Assembly (NCBI GenBank): GCA_907165135.1
Contig: OU015566.1
Coordinates: 3,660,501 to 3,724,500 of the forward strand
Direction: 5' to 3'
Source of the DNA: Oikopleura dioica
Taxonomy: Eukaryota; Chordata; Appendicularia; Copelata; Oikopleuridae
DNA: 64,000 bases
Positions 13,433 through 26,015 of this stretch are shown here, one piece after another. Position 1 is the first letter of the stretch; each line of letters begins with the position of its first letter. Position numbers and translations under genes: made by a program. The notes beneath the pieces are model-generated. The model was given only the letters and a program-made list of their open reading frames with translations, ran no database searches and was not told the origin of the DNA.

Positions 13433-16027
13433 ATGAAGCTCTCGGCATCGCTGGTTATCGCTTCTTCTAGCGCTTTGAATCCTTCCGAGCGATGGGAGAG
13501 CCTTAAGTACGGGAACCCTGGCACAACTGCTCGATCCAGTCGATCTACTAAAGCTGATACAAGATGCACCGGACAGTATGCCTCTTTGACTGATCCGATT
13601 GAATTCTTGAAGACCTGGAATGAAGATGCTCAGAGCTTCTTCAACATTGAGAGCGAGGCTTCATGGGCTTACGTGAGTCAAACTTTTTTTCATCAATTTT
13701 CAAAACAATTTCGATCGTTGAAAATTTTCAACCAAAGTTTAAGGCAACTGATATCAACGAAGAGAACCAAAAGATCGAGGCCGAAGCTGCTCAAAAAACA
13801 ACTGCTTGGATGGAAGAAATCGGCTTTTGCGCTCAAGAAAACTTTTCTTCCATTGTGAATGCTTGTAAGAAAGGCTTTAACCAATCAGGCTGCGATTTGA
13901 AGGATGAAGCTGGATGCGCGGAAGACCCCAATGAAGATTATCAACTGCAATGCTGGACCAAAGAAAAGCAACTTCGCGCTCTTGACATGCTCCAAGACTT
14001 GGGCTACGCTGCCCTAGGAGCTGGTTCTCCTGAGTACAGTGAGCTCACCGCTGCTCTTGGTCGAATGAGCGTTGCTTATTCCACAACAAAGGTCAAAGAT
14101 CAACATTCCGACCGTCAACACCCACTGGACCCTGACCTGACGGCCATTTTTAAATCAGCATGCGTCGGCGATAATGCACACTGTGACTACCTCAAGCAGC
14201 GATACTACTGGGACGCGTGGAATACCAAAGTTGGCCAGGCATGCCATGAAGACTATCACACTTTCGTCGAAAATAGCAACCTTGCTGCTGCAGCAAACGG
14301 TTTTGCTGATACCGGTGAAAGCTGGCGAAGCAAGTACACAGGTGTCAATGATGATCAAGGCTTCATGGATCTTCTGGAGAAAATCTGGACTGACGATCTC
14401 AAGCCACTCTACGAAGAGATCCATGCTTACGCTCGATACAAGCTCAACGAACGATATGGTGACAAAATGGTTGGATCTGGAAAGACCCCAGTTCCAGAGC
14501 ATCTTTTCGGAAACATGTGGGCGCAGACTTGGGGATCACTCTACGATGTTACTGTTCCTTATCCGGATGCAGGAGAGCGACCAGATGCCACTCCAGCGAT
14601 TGAAAAATTGACGGAAGAAGAGATGTTTGACTACGCCGATGAATTTTTCAGGTATTTTTAATTTTTGAAGAGTCTTTTTCTAGAAAATTTAAGATCTTTG
14701 GGACTGACTCCGATGACCAAGCTTTTCTGGCGAAACTCCGTCATCAAGAAAAAACCAGGTGTGGACATGGTCTGCCACGCCTCCGCCTGGGACTTCATGG
14801 CCGGCGATGGCAACTTCGACGATGGCGCTATGGGCGACTATCGAATCAAACAATGCACGGTCAAGGACCAAGATGACTTTGTCACTGTTCATCACGAGAT
14901 GGGTCATATTCAGTACTACCAGCAATACGCTCATCATCCTATCATCTTCCGATCCGGAGCAAATCCAGGATTCCATGAAGCCATTGGAGATACGCTTGCG
15001 CTTTCCGTCTCGACTCCAAAGCACTTGATCGAAGTTGGACTTCTTGATGATCCTAACGCTTCCATCAGTAGGTGCCCTTTTATTCCCCTTTCTTATTTTC
15101 TTTGAAGACTTCCTTCGCCAAGAAATCGCTCGGGACACTTCAGATGAAGACATGAACTACCTCATGTCGATTCTTCTCGACAAAGTCACCTTCCTCCCAT
15201 TCGGCTACCTCATGGACAAGTTCCGCTGGGAGCTCTTCGCCAAAGAACCTGCGAAAGAAGAATATCAGAAAATCTGGGACGACCTCCGCTTGAAGTACCA
15301 GGGAATGATTCCTCCTCTCGAGCGAACTGAAGAGCACTTCGATGCCGCCGGAAAGTACCATATTCCAAACAACACGCCTTACATCCGATACTATGTTTCC
15401 TTCATTCTTCAGTTCCAGTTTTATGAAAAAATGTGCCTTGAAGCTGGCGAGTTCGATGAAAACGACCCTGAGGTAAAAACTTATTCACCCGCGTTTTCAC
15501 CCTATAAATGACCTAGAAACCACTCTACAAATGCGATTTCTACAACTCAAAGAAAGCAGGAAAACTCATGAAAGAACTCCTCAAAGCTGGCCAATCTCAA
15601 CCATGGGAAGACACTCTCAACGAATTCCTTTGCGGAAACGATTCTGGATGCGAGGGATCAATGAATGCCAAAGCCATCAAAAAATACTTTGAACCAGTCA
15701 CTACCTGGTTGAGCAAATACAGAGCGGATAAAGGATACGAGCTTGGATGGGATGAAACTTGGGATGCCAGCAAGCCCAACACTTGGGTACCCTGCGAATA
15801 CAAGTAACAAACATCTAGGGATGAAGAAATTTAAATTTTTTTCAAGCGATTCTGCTGAAAGCTGTGGTGAGCCAGCAGAACCCTGCTCGACTGAAGAAGA
15901 CTGGGACGAGTCGTGGAACACTGACGGAACTCCAGAATCAACCACTACTTCTCCAGATACAACGACTTCTGATGCAATGGGCATTGTCGCCGCCACTGGA
16001 CTCGCGTTCTCTCTTCTTTTCTTGTAA
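13433..16027 (+). CDS. Angiotensin-converting-enzyme-like M2 dipeptidyl carboxypeptidase
   Basis: Six exons: 13433-13672, 13744-14650, 14684-15067, 15108-15472, 15517-15803, 15847-16027; 787 codons plus stop. Peptidase family M2: the zinc site HHEMGH is at about 14888-14905, and the third ligand Glu in GFHEAIGD at about 14968-14991. The substrate-pocket segment NTPYIRYYVSF follows at about 15370-15402. Length fits a single-domain ACE. The family removes C-terminal dipeptides from peptides at the cell surface or in fluids. The N-terminus is a weak signal peptide. The last exon adds a Thr/Ser-rich stalk and a short hydrophobic tail ending in Phe-Leu, which looks like a GPI-anchor signal or membrane tail. 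Intron 14651-14683 keeps frame only if it begins with GG instead of GT (see findings); the other introns are GT-AG. Confidence 0.95.
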
Positions 16028-16128
16028 AAAGACCAGCTTCTTTCTTGATTCAATAAATTATTATTCAACTGAATGGTCTTTCAGAACATTTGTCGAACTG
16101 GGCTGACGATGGGAGTAGTTTCTTTCAA

Positions 16129-16201
16129 GTTTCCGTAGTGTAGTGGTTATCACGTTCGCCTAACACGCGAAAGGTCCCCGGTTCGAGCCCGGGCGGAAAC
16201 A
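16129..16201 (+). tRNA. tRNA-Val (anticodon AAC)
   Basis: Seventy-three bases folding as a full cloverleaf. The acceptor arms GTTTCCG/CGGAAAC pair perfectly. The anticodon stem TTCGC/GCGAA encloses loop CTAACAC with anticodon AAC. The T arm CCCGG-TTCGAGC-CCGGG is perfect and carries the B box. CCA is not encoded, as in eukaryotes. No intron. The tRNA sits 100 bases after the ACE gene on the same strand. The 310 bases after it, up to 16513, show no gene. Confidence 0.97.
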
Positions 16202-16512
16202 AGCCTTTCTTTTGAAGATTTCTCGAAATCGGGAAAATCCACGAGTCCGATCCACTCTTCAATTTCTTGATTCTACCGTAGCTGTCGTTTTTCTTGCCGC
16301 AAAGGTTCCACCTAGGGTCTTGAGGGGTCGACCACGCCAGAAAATTTGATTTTGAAACCAAAAACTGTCGAAAACGACCGCATTCTGACCAGTTCCGGGC
16401 AGCTCCTTCGTTGTCGCGAAATTTCAGGTGGCGCTAGAGGGTGCGCGAGGAATGTCCGGCTTTACAACGGGTCGCGGTTTATTTCTAGAGACTTCGAGGG
16501 ACCTGAGCAGAG

Positions 16513-17538
16513 ATGAAGATTTTCACGATTTTTGGACTTATCGCGAAATTGCAAGGAGAGAAAAAAGTCAGCTCCGAGTATATTGATATTCTTGATCAAG
16601 GTAAAAAAAGTATGATTTTTGAGAAATAAAAAATAAAAAAATTCAACGTCATTTTATTATATTTGACAAAAAAAAGATATTTTTATAAAAAATTTGAAAA
16701 AAATTTTTTTCAGTTCGTCAAAATTACGACTCGACCATCAATCCTGTTCTGCAACAACTCCCCGAAATCGCTCCAGAAAAGCTTTCCCGAGCAATCAGAA
16801 TTCAGGTACCCGCGTTTTGGGTTCGGGCTATTGTCTCAGTGGGTACCAACAATTGAAGGAATATTTAATTATGCTGTGTCTGATTGAAGATGAAATCGAA
16901 ATTTGAAAGGGCGGGGCATTCGCTCCAGCCATTTTGGCAGCGTATCAATGGAAACACGACCGCTAGAAAGTCAATGTGATTTCTCCAAAAAGGCGGAAAA
17001 TTGGACATTCAAAATCTTGCATTTTGGGAGCGGTCCATCATCAAAGATGTTTTATTCGAGTCAATCAATAATGATTAAAATTAATCAAGATTTTGAAAAT
17101 GACTTTCTAACAAAACGCAAAAAATGATTTCTTTAATCAGTTTTATTCAGAGAATCGTCGTCAGATACATTGACAGCCTCAAAAAGCTGCCTGAAAAACG
17201 AAAATGTGTCCAGCCACTTTCTTCTGAAAACATAGAAGAGCTTCAAATCCAAGTAACGCGGATGAAAAATGTAGGAGAACTCTTCCAGGACCGGATTTAT
17301 TCAATTTTACGCAATTTTTAACTTTTTAATTTTATCGAATTTGCAAAGTTGAAAATTCGAACAAAGCCACTTTATTCAATCGCCAGCTGGTCTATGTCCT
17401 CGAGCTGCAAAAACCACAAAAATTGGACAAGGGTTCGTTCATTACCGCTGCAAATTTTGTTTCTAAAATGTTATTTAGAGATTTGATCGGATGAAAAAAC
17501 TCACGAGGGATGTGAAAATGGCGGCGAAGAATAAATAA
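16513..17538 (+). CDS. Small helical protein of unknown function
   Basis: Exons 16513-16600, 16714-16805 and 17151 to about 17289 join in frame. They give a protein that starts with Met-Lys-Ile-Phe and contains VRQNYDSTINPVLQQLPEIA and a charged helix RYIDSLKKLPEKRK. Two further candidate exons (about 17349-17430 and 17481-17538, ending in a stop) continue in plausible frames only if the introns have non-GT donors (GA or GG). The last part is therefore uncertain; a stop at 17319-17321 would end a shorter form. No family recognised; it looks like a small soluble alpha-helical subunit. The intron 16806-17150 holds no coding signal. Confidence 0.5.
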
Positions 17539-18006
17539 GGTGGGGTTTATTTTACATACGACTTGATTTTTTAGATTTCAGCGCCAAATTTCTCGAAAAA
17601 AAAATTCAAGAATCACAAATTTTTTGACAGAAAACGACAAAAAATTACTGATCAATTTTGATTTAAAATTCTTACCAATCAGAAAAAAAACGTGTTCCAA
17701 GCCAATCAGAGTGTTTTAAGCTACCAACGCTCATCGGATCCCTTCAGGCTCCTGATTGGCTAGAATTTGAAATCAACGATTGTCGGTGAATTCAAGTCGT
17801 TTACTGTCATAAACTCTTATTTACTGTAAATAAAGAAAGCTCAATCTCAATCTATCTGTATTTAACCTTCTATACAGTAAAGACAACAGTAGAAAATCTA
17901 CTTTCTGGCAGCATAATAAAAATATTTGATATTCTAAGCACAAATAAACAGACAAAATAGAAGAAGCTGTTGTTAAAATTTCCGCTTTTCAAGCAGATTT
18001 TTTTCT
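17539..18006. other. Intergenic stretch between convergent genes
   Basis: AT-rich spacer between the unknown + strand gene and the 3' end of the ABCA gene. No ORF or RNA gene seen. It contains the motif CCTGATTGGCTAG at about 17751-17763; similar CTGATTGGCT blocks recur at about 23308, 23337, 33631, 33659, 36200 and 36229. Confidence 0.5.
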
Positions 18007-21000
18007 TCAAACAGCTTCTGTTATGGCACTTTCAGAGTTTTCAATTTCGTGGAAGATGTCTTCCAATGCGGTTTCTCGGACGGTATAGCTAGTGAGTAGT
18101 TTCTCGGTCTGGGCGGATTCAAGGAAGCCGAATAGTTGACTCAGTGGGACATTTTTGTCGATAAGCGCTCTAGAAAAAAATTGATAAGAAAAAAAGGACC
18201 ACAAGGGGAGTTGAACCTGATCATATTGCTTCCAGCTGTGGAGTAGGTCATGTTTTCATCGATTTCTTTGAGTCCAGCCAAGACTTTGCTCCTTGATTCT
18301 TCGTGGATTTCAACGACGACGTGAAGATGTCGAGAAAAATGATCTTTCAAGTTTTGTTGTTTTCCGAAGTACGCTAGGCTTCCTTTATTCAGGATACACA
18401 TCCTTAATTTCATCAATATCCTGTCGCCTTTGACAACGGTACCTTTCACAAAGAGCAGCGCATTCTTCCATACTATGACTTGACAAAAGCACGGATTTTC
18501 CCTTCTCAAGCAATGTTTTGATCACGTTTCTTAGCTCTTTTCTCGACTTAGGATCTAATCCGCAGCTTGGTTCGTCTAAAATTATCGTCTGCGAATCGCC
18601 AATAATCGTCAATGCCACGGAAACTTTTCTTCTTGTTCCACCGGAGAGCTCGGACAGGGATTGGTCGCTGTAGTCGCTGATTTCAAGCAGCTCTAGAATT
18701 TTTGTTGAGAAAATTTCTTAGTTCGATTTCTTACCAATTAGTGATCTTACAAGAGCATCGATCAATTTCGCCTCGACGCCCCTTAATCTCGCGAAAATTC
18801 TCAAAACTTCATTTGGCGAGAGTTGCTTCAAAATCGCGTCGTATTGGGGACAGTAGCCGAGTTTTTCCAAAGCACGAGATTTTTGCGTTGAAACGTCGAA
18901 TCCATCAACATGGGCGCTGCCGATATTCGGTTGGATTTGGCCAGTGAGAATCTTGAAGGTTGTTGATTTTCCTGCACCATTGGCTCCTAGAAGACCGACG
19001 CATTCGCCGGGCTGGACGTCGAAATTGATTCCTGAAAATTTTTTCCCATCATTTTTTCTCCCTTTTCTTACCTTTGAGAGCCTTGAATTTCCCATAATTC
19101 TTGTGCAAATCATCAACAACCAATTTCGCGCGACAGTTATTCAACTTTCCATTTTCTAGTTCTCTTCGTTGATTTCGTCGAAACAGCTTGGCCAACCCTC
19201 TTTTCAAGAAAGTTCGAACATCGATCTCATCAAAAATCTGTAAAATCATCAGCACTGTCCAGAAGCAAGCAATTTGGCAGCCAAAAGCGACCAGATATTT
19301 TCCCACGCCGCCGTTTTCGAACGAATAGGGGTTCTTTACATAAGGGAGGATTCCGTAATCGCAGAGCTTTTGGAAGCCCTTGTTTTCGCAAGTCTTGCCC
19401 ATTTGCGCGTTGAAATACAGGTCAAAAATCGACATGGCAAAGCAATGCGGGGAAACCACAAGAACCAGCTGTTGATCATTTCTGCTTTTTCGAATGTGTC
19501 GAATTGGCGGACCAAAGTGACGCTGAGGAAGGTGCACATGGTGAAGACGACGGAAAGGTTGACATTGAAGCAGATTGAGGAAGCAGGATCTTTGACGTGG
19601 AAGGAAGAGAGGTAGACCATTGGAAGCTGGGCGAAGGAGAAAAGGCCGAAAATCGCAATGAGGACATCTGAAATCGGAATCAAGGAAGATTCTCGACCTG
19701 ATTGAGACTTACCCATGTGGTCGACAAAAGCTTGGATGACATCCATCCCTCTGCAGGCCAACAAAATCACGAGGACAAGAGAGATCGAAGGAATACAAGT
19801 CGTAAGATCCCAAAAATACTGCGCGGTCCATCGAATCTTCTGAGAAACTCCTGCACACGTCTGTAAAACATTCATTCCGCATTTCTTTTCTCTCACTGGC
19901 AGCAAGGAAAAGGCAGAAAACATGACCATGACTCCGATAATCAAGTTGTAGACGAGCGTCATTGCTTGGAGATTGAAGTCGTTTTTCGCGTGTTCGGAGA
20001 GGAGGGTTTCGGCCATGGGGAGGGGGTGATTGCTCGCTTGGATGAAATCAGATCGAGTCTCGTTGAGCATTTCGCTGATGAGAAAGTTTGAGACTTGTTC
20101 TAGCGCTGCAGGAGCAGAGTGGTACATTTGCGGGTTGAACCAGCCGATTACCTCTCTTTTCGAGCCGTCAAAAGTGCTCAATCCAAAGGCAAGTGTCTTC
20201 GGATTCAAAGCCAGAATATGCTCCTCCGTCTCTTTTTTGATCGAATTCCAAGAAAAGCTGGAAACTTGGGCAATCCCCCGTCTCGAGTACTCGCCAATAT
20301 CAAATCTTACTTCGGGCGAGTATCGACCTTCAGGAGCCGAAACAATTTGCCGGATCGAGATGAACGTCATCAGGGCGGGAACGAGCAATTCGCAAAGGAA
20401 AATCTTCCAGTTTTTCTTCCAGTGAAAGAAGTTCTTCATCAGGCAGCCGACGATTTGACCCCACCAAAGTGAAACGCCACTAAGAGACGGCTTCAGAAAG
20501 GGATCAACGATGAGTTTTGTTGTCTCTTCATTTTCGGCCATTTTCTTCGATTTTTTGAGAAAGAAGTTTTCGTGAGCATTTTCGTTCAAAATCTTGATAA
20601 AGGTCTGTTCTAGCCCTTCATCATTAATGGCAAAGCTGGATACTCCTAAGTCAGTCTTCCTTGTCTCCAATTCGGAGAAGAAAACTGTTGGGTTGAGGGT
20701 CCTTGGGAGGAGCACAGATAACTGGGTTCCAGATTGCTCCATGATTTTCGATTCTGTATGAATTTCCTTGAGCCAGTTTGCAAAAACATCGGCAGAAATC
20801 GGGTTGAGAAGCGAAATTGAAAGGAGGAAACCAGATCTCGTTGAGCACTTCAATTGACTGACCGACTCGGCTCGGAGGACTTTTCCCTGGGCCATGACGA
20901 CAATGTTATCCGCTAAGGCTTCCGCTTCGTCGGTGTAATGAGTCGATAGAAGAATTGTCTTGCCGGATGAGTAAGAAGAAATTATGTCCCAAATTTCCGA

Positions 21001-24000
21001 TCGAGAAACGACATCGAGCCCAGAGCTTGGTTCATCAAGCACAATCGCCTTGCTCCCGCCACACAGAGCGATGGCGAGGCTTAGCTTTCTTCTCATTCCT
21101 CCTGATAGGTCTTCCACGGCCGTGTTTGTCTTCGATTCTAGCTTCATTTTTGCAAGAAGATTTTCTGATTCTTCAACAGCATCTGTTTTTCCAGATCCTT
21201 TAAGCTGTGCAAAGAAGAGCAGGTGCTGAAGAGGAGTGAGGCCTTCGATGACAATGTCGAACTGAGGACACATTCCAAGTGATCTTCTCGCTTGTTCGGG
21301 TTCGTTTTCCATCGAAAAACCGTCGATTTCGACACTTCCTGCGTCGGATTTGATCGTTCCGCACATGATATTCATCAAGGTGCTCTTGCCAGCACCATTA
21401 GGACCGAGTAATACTGTCACTTGATCTTGCGGACATTTGAAACTCACATCGTCGAGCGCTTTTCGAATGCCAAAGTTGCTAATTGCGAAGGTTTTTTCGA
21501 CGTTTTCGACGACGATTCCAGATGATTTCGGCTGATCTTCTGGTTTGGCTAAGATTTCGGAGGCCTTCGACTTGATTTTTGAGAAATAATTCCATGGCTT
21601 TGCGATGCCGTATTTTCCTGGATAGACCATGTCGAGATATCGAGCGAGTAAGTAGTACAAGATCGTGTCGAAAATGAGCATGAAGAATGCATTTTTCATC
21701 GAATCATTGTCGACCAAGCTGACAGGATCGGCGAGATTTTCCCACGTGACACCAACGCCATCGACTTCTTTTGACGCGATTATAGAGCAGCCAACGCTCA
21801 TAGCGACAGGGGAGGAGAAACTGAGAAGCTTAACGAGGGGGGTGAAGACTTTGGCTTTGTTCATGGCGATGAAGGAATAAGGGATGAAGAGAAAGAAGAC
21901 GATGGTGGTTGAAGCAGCTGAAGCGGCAGACCCAGTCGAGAAGAAGACTGTCGTGAGGAAGCTAAGGGTGATCAGGGAGCAGCTAGAATTCGACTGAATT
22001 TGATTTCCTAGAAGATTTTTGCGACTTACCAGTAAAGAAAGCAGAATACAAAAATGACCGAGAAGCTCGAAAAAGTCACGACAGCGTTTCCAGAAATCGG
22101 AAGAAAAATCGTCACCGTAAAAGCGAATGAAGAAAGAAGCGCTAGAATCGCGTAGAAAAGAAAGTAACTTCTCCAAAGAGTATCTCGTCCAAGCTTCATC
22201 ATGAGCATGTACTCCTTCAGTCTCGATTCCTTGTCATTTGCGATTCTTTTGACCACTTGCTGGCCGAGATAGCAGAAGGCGAGAAGAATGATGAAGCTCA
22301 AATGCTGCTCTAGAATTCCAGCGAGAGGATCGTTCAGGCCTTTTTCTTCGGGGAATCGGTTCAAGACGTGGTTCTGTGATTTGAAATTATCATTCGTGAT
22401 ATTTCTTGCTTCAGCGACGAGGTCGATAAAGTGCTCGTTGAGGTAGTGCTGAAGAGTCAGAAAGCCTTCTTTATAGTAGTATGGAGCATCGCCGTAAGGA
22501 GACTTGAAGGGTGTCGAAACACCGCCATTTGGTGATAATCGAGATCTGGTGGGAATCAGATTCGCTGAGAAAAAATATTGTTATTTCGATAAACTAATTC
22601 AAAACTGGGTGGCCAGTTATTAGAATACGGGTAATTTTGGACTCGTTAAGTAACGGACTGGTAAGTTCGCGAAGAGGCTCAATCAACAAAGTTCACAAAC
22701 CTGTCAGCCACCCAAGTGTTGACCTTCCCAGTCCGGTGACAGTCCTTGCTTCCGCTCTCGGTCTGATTTTATAGCTGAAGTCGACACTTCCAACATCGAC
22801 GTTTTTGAACACAACTCCGGCCAGGAGATTCGTTTGATTTACCGCTGCTTCCTGAAGAAAATATTAACTACGCTTATTTGGCAAATGTCTGGTATCCCGG
22901 TTGCATAAGCTGTATTAATTCACAAATTCACTGACTCGAGATGGGCGGGGAATATTTGCGGGCAAAGTATTTGAGAGATCAGTTTATCTGAGTTCAGGTT
23001 ATGAAATATCATTTGAACCCGAATAATTTTCGAAATTTGCATTATATAATCTTCCCAGCCAAAGTTACACAAGGTCAAAAGTCCGTACTTGACTGATTTA
23101 AAATCAATGTTTTATTACGATAAGTCAATCTCAAGATGGCAATGAACCATAAACCTTCTCTTTGAGGTCACCGTGGTGTCAATATAATTTTATTATGAAA
23201 TGTTGTCAACAATTAATCCTTCATCGAAAATGGACCCCAAAGTCGGGATGGTGACAGAAACCGACAAAAATTTCGACAAATTTTGCGTGGGCGGCTACTC
23301 GGCTGCTGATTGGCCAGTTCGCCGAATCCAGGCTTCTGATTGGTTGAAAATTTCAATTCAAAATTTGTCGGGATTTTTTTGTCGATTTCTGACACCTCCC
23401 CAAAAAGTTCCCACTTTTGTTATATACTTCAAAGATTACAAGCCTTTAATTTAGAAAAGTACCCAATTACCCTTTGCTTTTTCTCAGCCTATAAAAGACC
23501 GAGATTAGCTAAGAACGGGTTACCCCATTGTCACTCAACCTTGGCCATAAACTTGCCCGACCCGTTTAAATTTATGGTTCTTTGATCCTTTCAACACTTA
23601 CCTCTAGAGCTGCTTCGTCGTCAAATCCTCGCGGGTTAAATCCTTTCTTGTATTTTTTCTTGCCAGACCAGTCGTACGTGACGAAGCTTTGTCGAAGCTC
23701 GTCGCAGCTTTTTTGCATGAGAAACTTGGTTTCCTCGTTGACGGGGGAGTAGAAGACTTCAAAGGTGTCCGAGGATTTGAAATTTTTTGTGTAGAGTTTT
23801 TGGACGGAGAATGAATCGAAGGATTGTTCGTCTTGGAGAGATACAGGCACTTAAATTGAATGTAATAAAATTGGATGTCATGAGAAGTAAACAATAAAAT
23901 TGTCGTGGTGAGGAGACCGTAGACGCTTGGTATGAGCGTTTTTTTATCTCAGAAAGGACAATATTTGCGCATGCTCTCCATTGCATGATAAAATTTGAAC

Positions 24001-24756
24001 TCGCCAGGAGAGGTTAACCTTTCACAAATAAACATGATTATGCAGAGCGTAGACAACACAGTATTCAATGGAAAGTATCAATTTTTTCCATTCTCCAAAA
24101 TCGCGATGAATGAATTAAGGGGGTAGAAACAGCTTTTTTCGAAAATAACCGATTTTTGACCGGCGCTACAGACAAGAAAATCTTAGATTTTTAATTTTTC
24201 TCTTCATATTTAGATAGAAACATCTTGGATCAAGGAACATCTCCCTCGAAATTGGCTTGAGTGATAAAATTTTTGAGTAATAAGGCTCAGAAGCAACTCA
24301 TCTCTACGAAATTCTCGATTTTCGCACATTTTCGACCTCGAATATCTCGAGTCACGTGATAAGAAAACAAATTTCATTCACATTTTTGTAAAGCTGAACA
24401 CCATTTATTATTGAGCGTCTCGAAATCGAGAAACTGGCTGTTATTATGTGAGGCTCTACTTAGAATGTCTGACTTTTATAGACACAAAGACCCTCAAAGT
24501 CAGGTCCTATTGAACAGATTAGCGATTTTGCCGTAATTAAAAAAAATATTTTTATATGGGAAAATCTAGTTGTAAGGGCTTCTTATTCGGAGAAGACTAC
24601 CATTCTCATTATCCGTTCGACAATCTTACCGAAATATCTGCCAACTTGAAGAATCAACCCAATCAACACTGGAATCAAAAGAAACATCATCGCACTGCCT
24701 TTGTTGTTCCATTGTATGTCGAAGAGGAGCTTCAAAAAGAGCCTCATTTGACTCAT
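18007..24756 (-). CDS. Full-length ABCA-subfamily lipid transporter
   Basis: Reading down from 24756: exon 24756-24630 encodes the N-terminal cytosolic segment and first transmembrane helix, ending phase 1 at a GTAAGA donor. An exon from about 23851 to 23604 (first extracellular domain) joins it in frame. Exons at about 22860-22740 and 22565-22030 lead into membrane helices. A long exon to about 19700 holds NBD1: Walker A GPNGAGKST near 21400, signature LSGGMRRKLSLA near 21090, Walker B then DEPSSGLD near 21030. It also holds the second membrane half. NBD2 lies at 19.1-18.4 kb: Walker A GANGAGKST near 18980, signature LSGGTRRK near 18640, DEPSCGLD near 18560. Two NBDs and two large extracellular loops are the ABCA plan (lipid export). 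The subtype is not resolved. Intron 1 (23852-24629) is long for this window and holds a MITE. Confidence 0.93.
23250..23396. mobile_element. Foldback MITE in ABCA intron
   Basis: About 147 bp with imperfect inverted arms: GGTGACAGAAACCGACAAAA at the left and its near reverse complement ending GATTTCTGACACC at the right. The centre has two CTGATTGG blocks. It lies in a non-coding gap between ABCA exons. No clear target duplication. Confidence 0.6.
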
Positions 24757-25600
24757 CTTCGGTGAGTACTGGTTTCTTCTTCTCTTGCAAGTTTTTTTTC
24801 GTTCAGTTTTCTAAAACAAGAAGAGGATAAAAAAATCGTACGAAAATTGTCTTTTATGGATATTTTTAGCGGCGCAGTTTGTTTGACATTGAGACAGAGA
24901 GCGCCACTCGCAAAAAGTCAATTCAGTCAACTGAGGTCAGCAGCGAAGGTGGTAGACTTTGGCATGAATAAACAAAAAGAAAAAAATTATGATCTTTTTA
25001 CGATAAATTATGCGGCATTCAATTTTCTCTATAATTTTTATTCTCTCGATGTTTTTTTTGCAAGACGATCATCTCTTATTTTCGTCTCAAAAAAGAGTCA
25101 GCAATCACAATAAAGTTTATGGAAACGATTATTTTAAAATATTTTTGATTATCTTCACTCGAATTCGAATAACATTAAAGACACGTAATGATACGTAAAA
25201 TTTCATATCGAGTTGTAAAATAATTATTTAATGTATATTTTATTTAGCGACTATATTTTTCAAAGTCAGCATGAAAAAAGTCATCAGTCTCTGAGACAGT
25301 TTCGAACTCAATTGCCAATTTGTGTTATGTAACATCCATGATAGAAAATTATTTCTTATTGATAATTTGTTTTATAAAAATCGAGTCGATGAATAATTAT
25401 TTATGTTTCATACCTTTTATCTTTTGATTGAAATCGTCATTTTCGTTAAGTCTCTTTTTGTATCGCCAAAAATCGGGATCGGCGACGAAATATCTCGCCT
25501 TATTTCGACCGAACTACAGTGCTCGATAAACTCACTGTCCTCCAATCAACGCGAGCTATAAAAAGGTCACGGAGGACAGCTGGACAAAAATTGAACCAAA
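24757..25600. other. Spacer upstream of the ABCA gene
   Basis: Should hold the ABCA promoter on the minus strand and, near its right end, the TATA-like box CTATAAAAAGG (about 25555-25565) facing the short + strand ORF at 25601. The rest is AT-rich with only short unsupported ORFs. Confidence 0.4.
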
Positions 25601-25702
25601 ATGAACTCTGGCCCAGGGTCTTTAGTCTTGATATTTTTGATGATTTTGTTATACAATCTCCTCGGGCAAAGTCGGGAAATCAAATTGCAGGAGATCAGAT
25701 GA
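25601..25702 (+). CDS. Possible short secreted peptide or first exon
   Basis: A 33-residue ORF begins 36 bases after the TATA-like box CTATAAAAAGG. Residues 7-24 are strongly hydrophobic (Ser-Leu-Val-Leu-Ile-Phe-Leu-Met-Ile-Leu-Leu-Tyr), then Gly-Gln-Ser and a charged end. This looks like a signal peptide followed by a short peptide. It could equally be exon 1 of a longer gene, although I found no matching second exon. No family recognised. Confidence 0.35.
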   Translation: MNSGPGSLVLIFLMILLYNLLGQSREIKLQEIR

Positions 25703-25827
25703 CTTCCTTGGAGACTGTCTGAGAGTCAAAGACCAACAAGCATTTTTTAGTAAACGGCAATTTATAAGCAACTCAATCGATTAAGAAAGATAAGAAGCAG
25801 GATTACGATTTTGGCCAAAATATTCTG

Positions 25828-26015
25828 CATTTGAGCGAGCGGGATTTGAGCGAGCGGGATTTCAGCGAGGGCTGAGCGAGCGAGTAGCTGAGCGAGAATT
25901 TTTGATCATCGACTGGGCGAGGTTCAAGCGATCGAGGGAGCGACATTTGAACTAGATCTGAGCGAGATTTGAGCGGGATACGAGCGAGGTTTGAGTGGGA
26001 TCTGAGCAATGCTCG
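25828..26015. repeat. Degenerate tandem repeat of GAGCGAG/GAGCGGGATTT units
   Basis: About 190 bases made of irregular copies such as TTTGAGCGAGCGGGA and CTGAGCGAGA, roughly 14-20 bases apart, with many substitutions. No coding signal. It is a simple-sequence array of the same general kind as the GAGCT array at 28.3-28.7 kb but with a different unit. Confidence 0.7.

Noticed and set aside
16129-16201. tRNA-derived SINE
   Set aside because: The cloverleaf is intact with perfect stems, and no SINE body or poly-A/T tail follows.
18702-21880. + strand ORFs within the ABCA gene
   Set aside because: Opposite-strand shadows of the conserved ABCA nucleotide-binding and membrane exons.
24556-24765. 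+ strand 69-codon ORF
   Set aside because: The opposite strand encodes the first membrane helix of ABCA with a good GTAAGA donor that joins in phase to the next exon.
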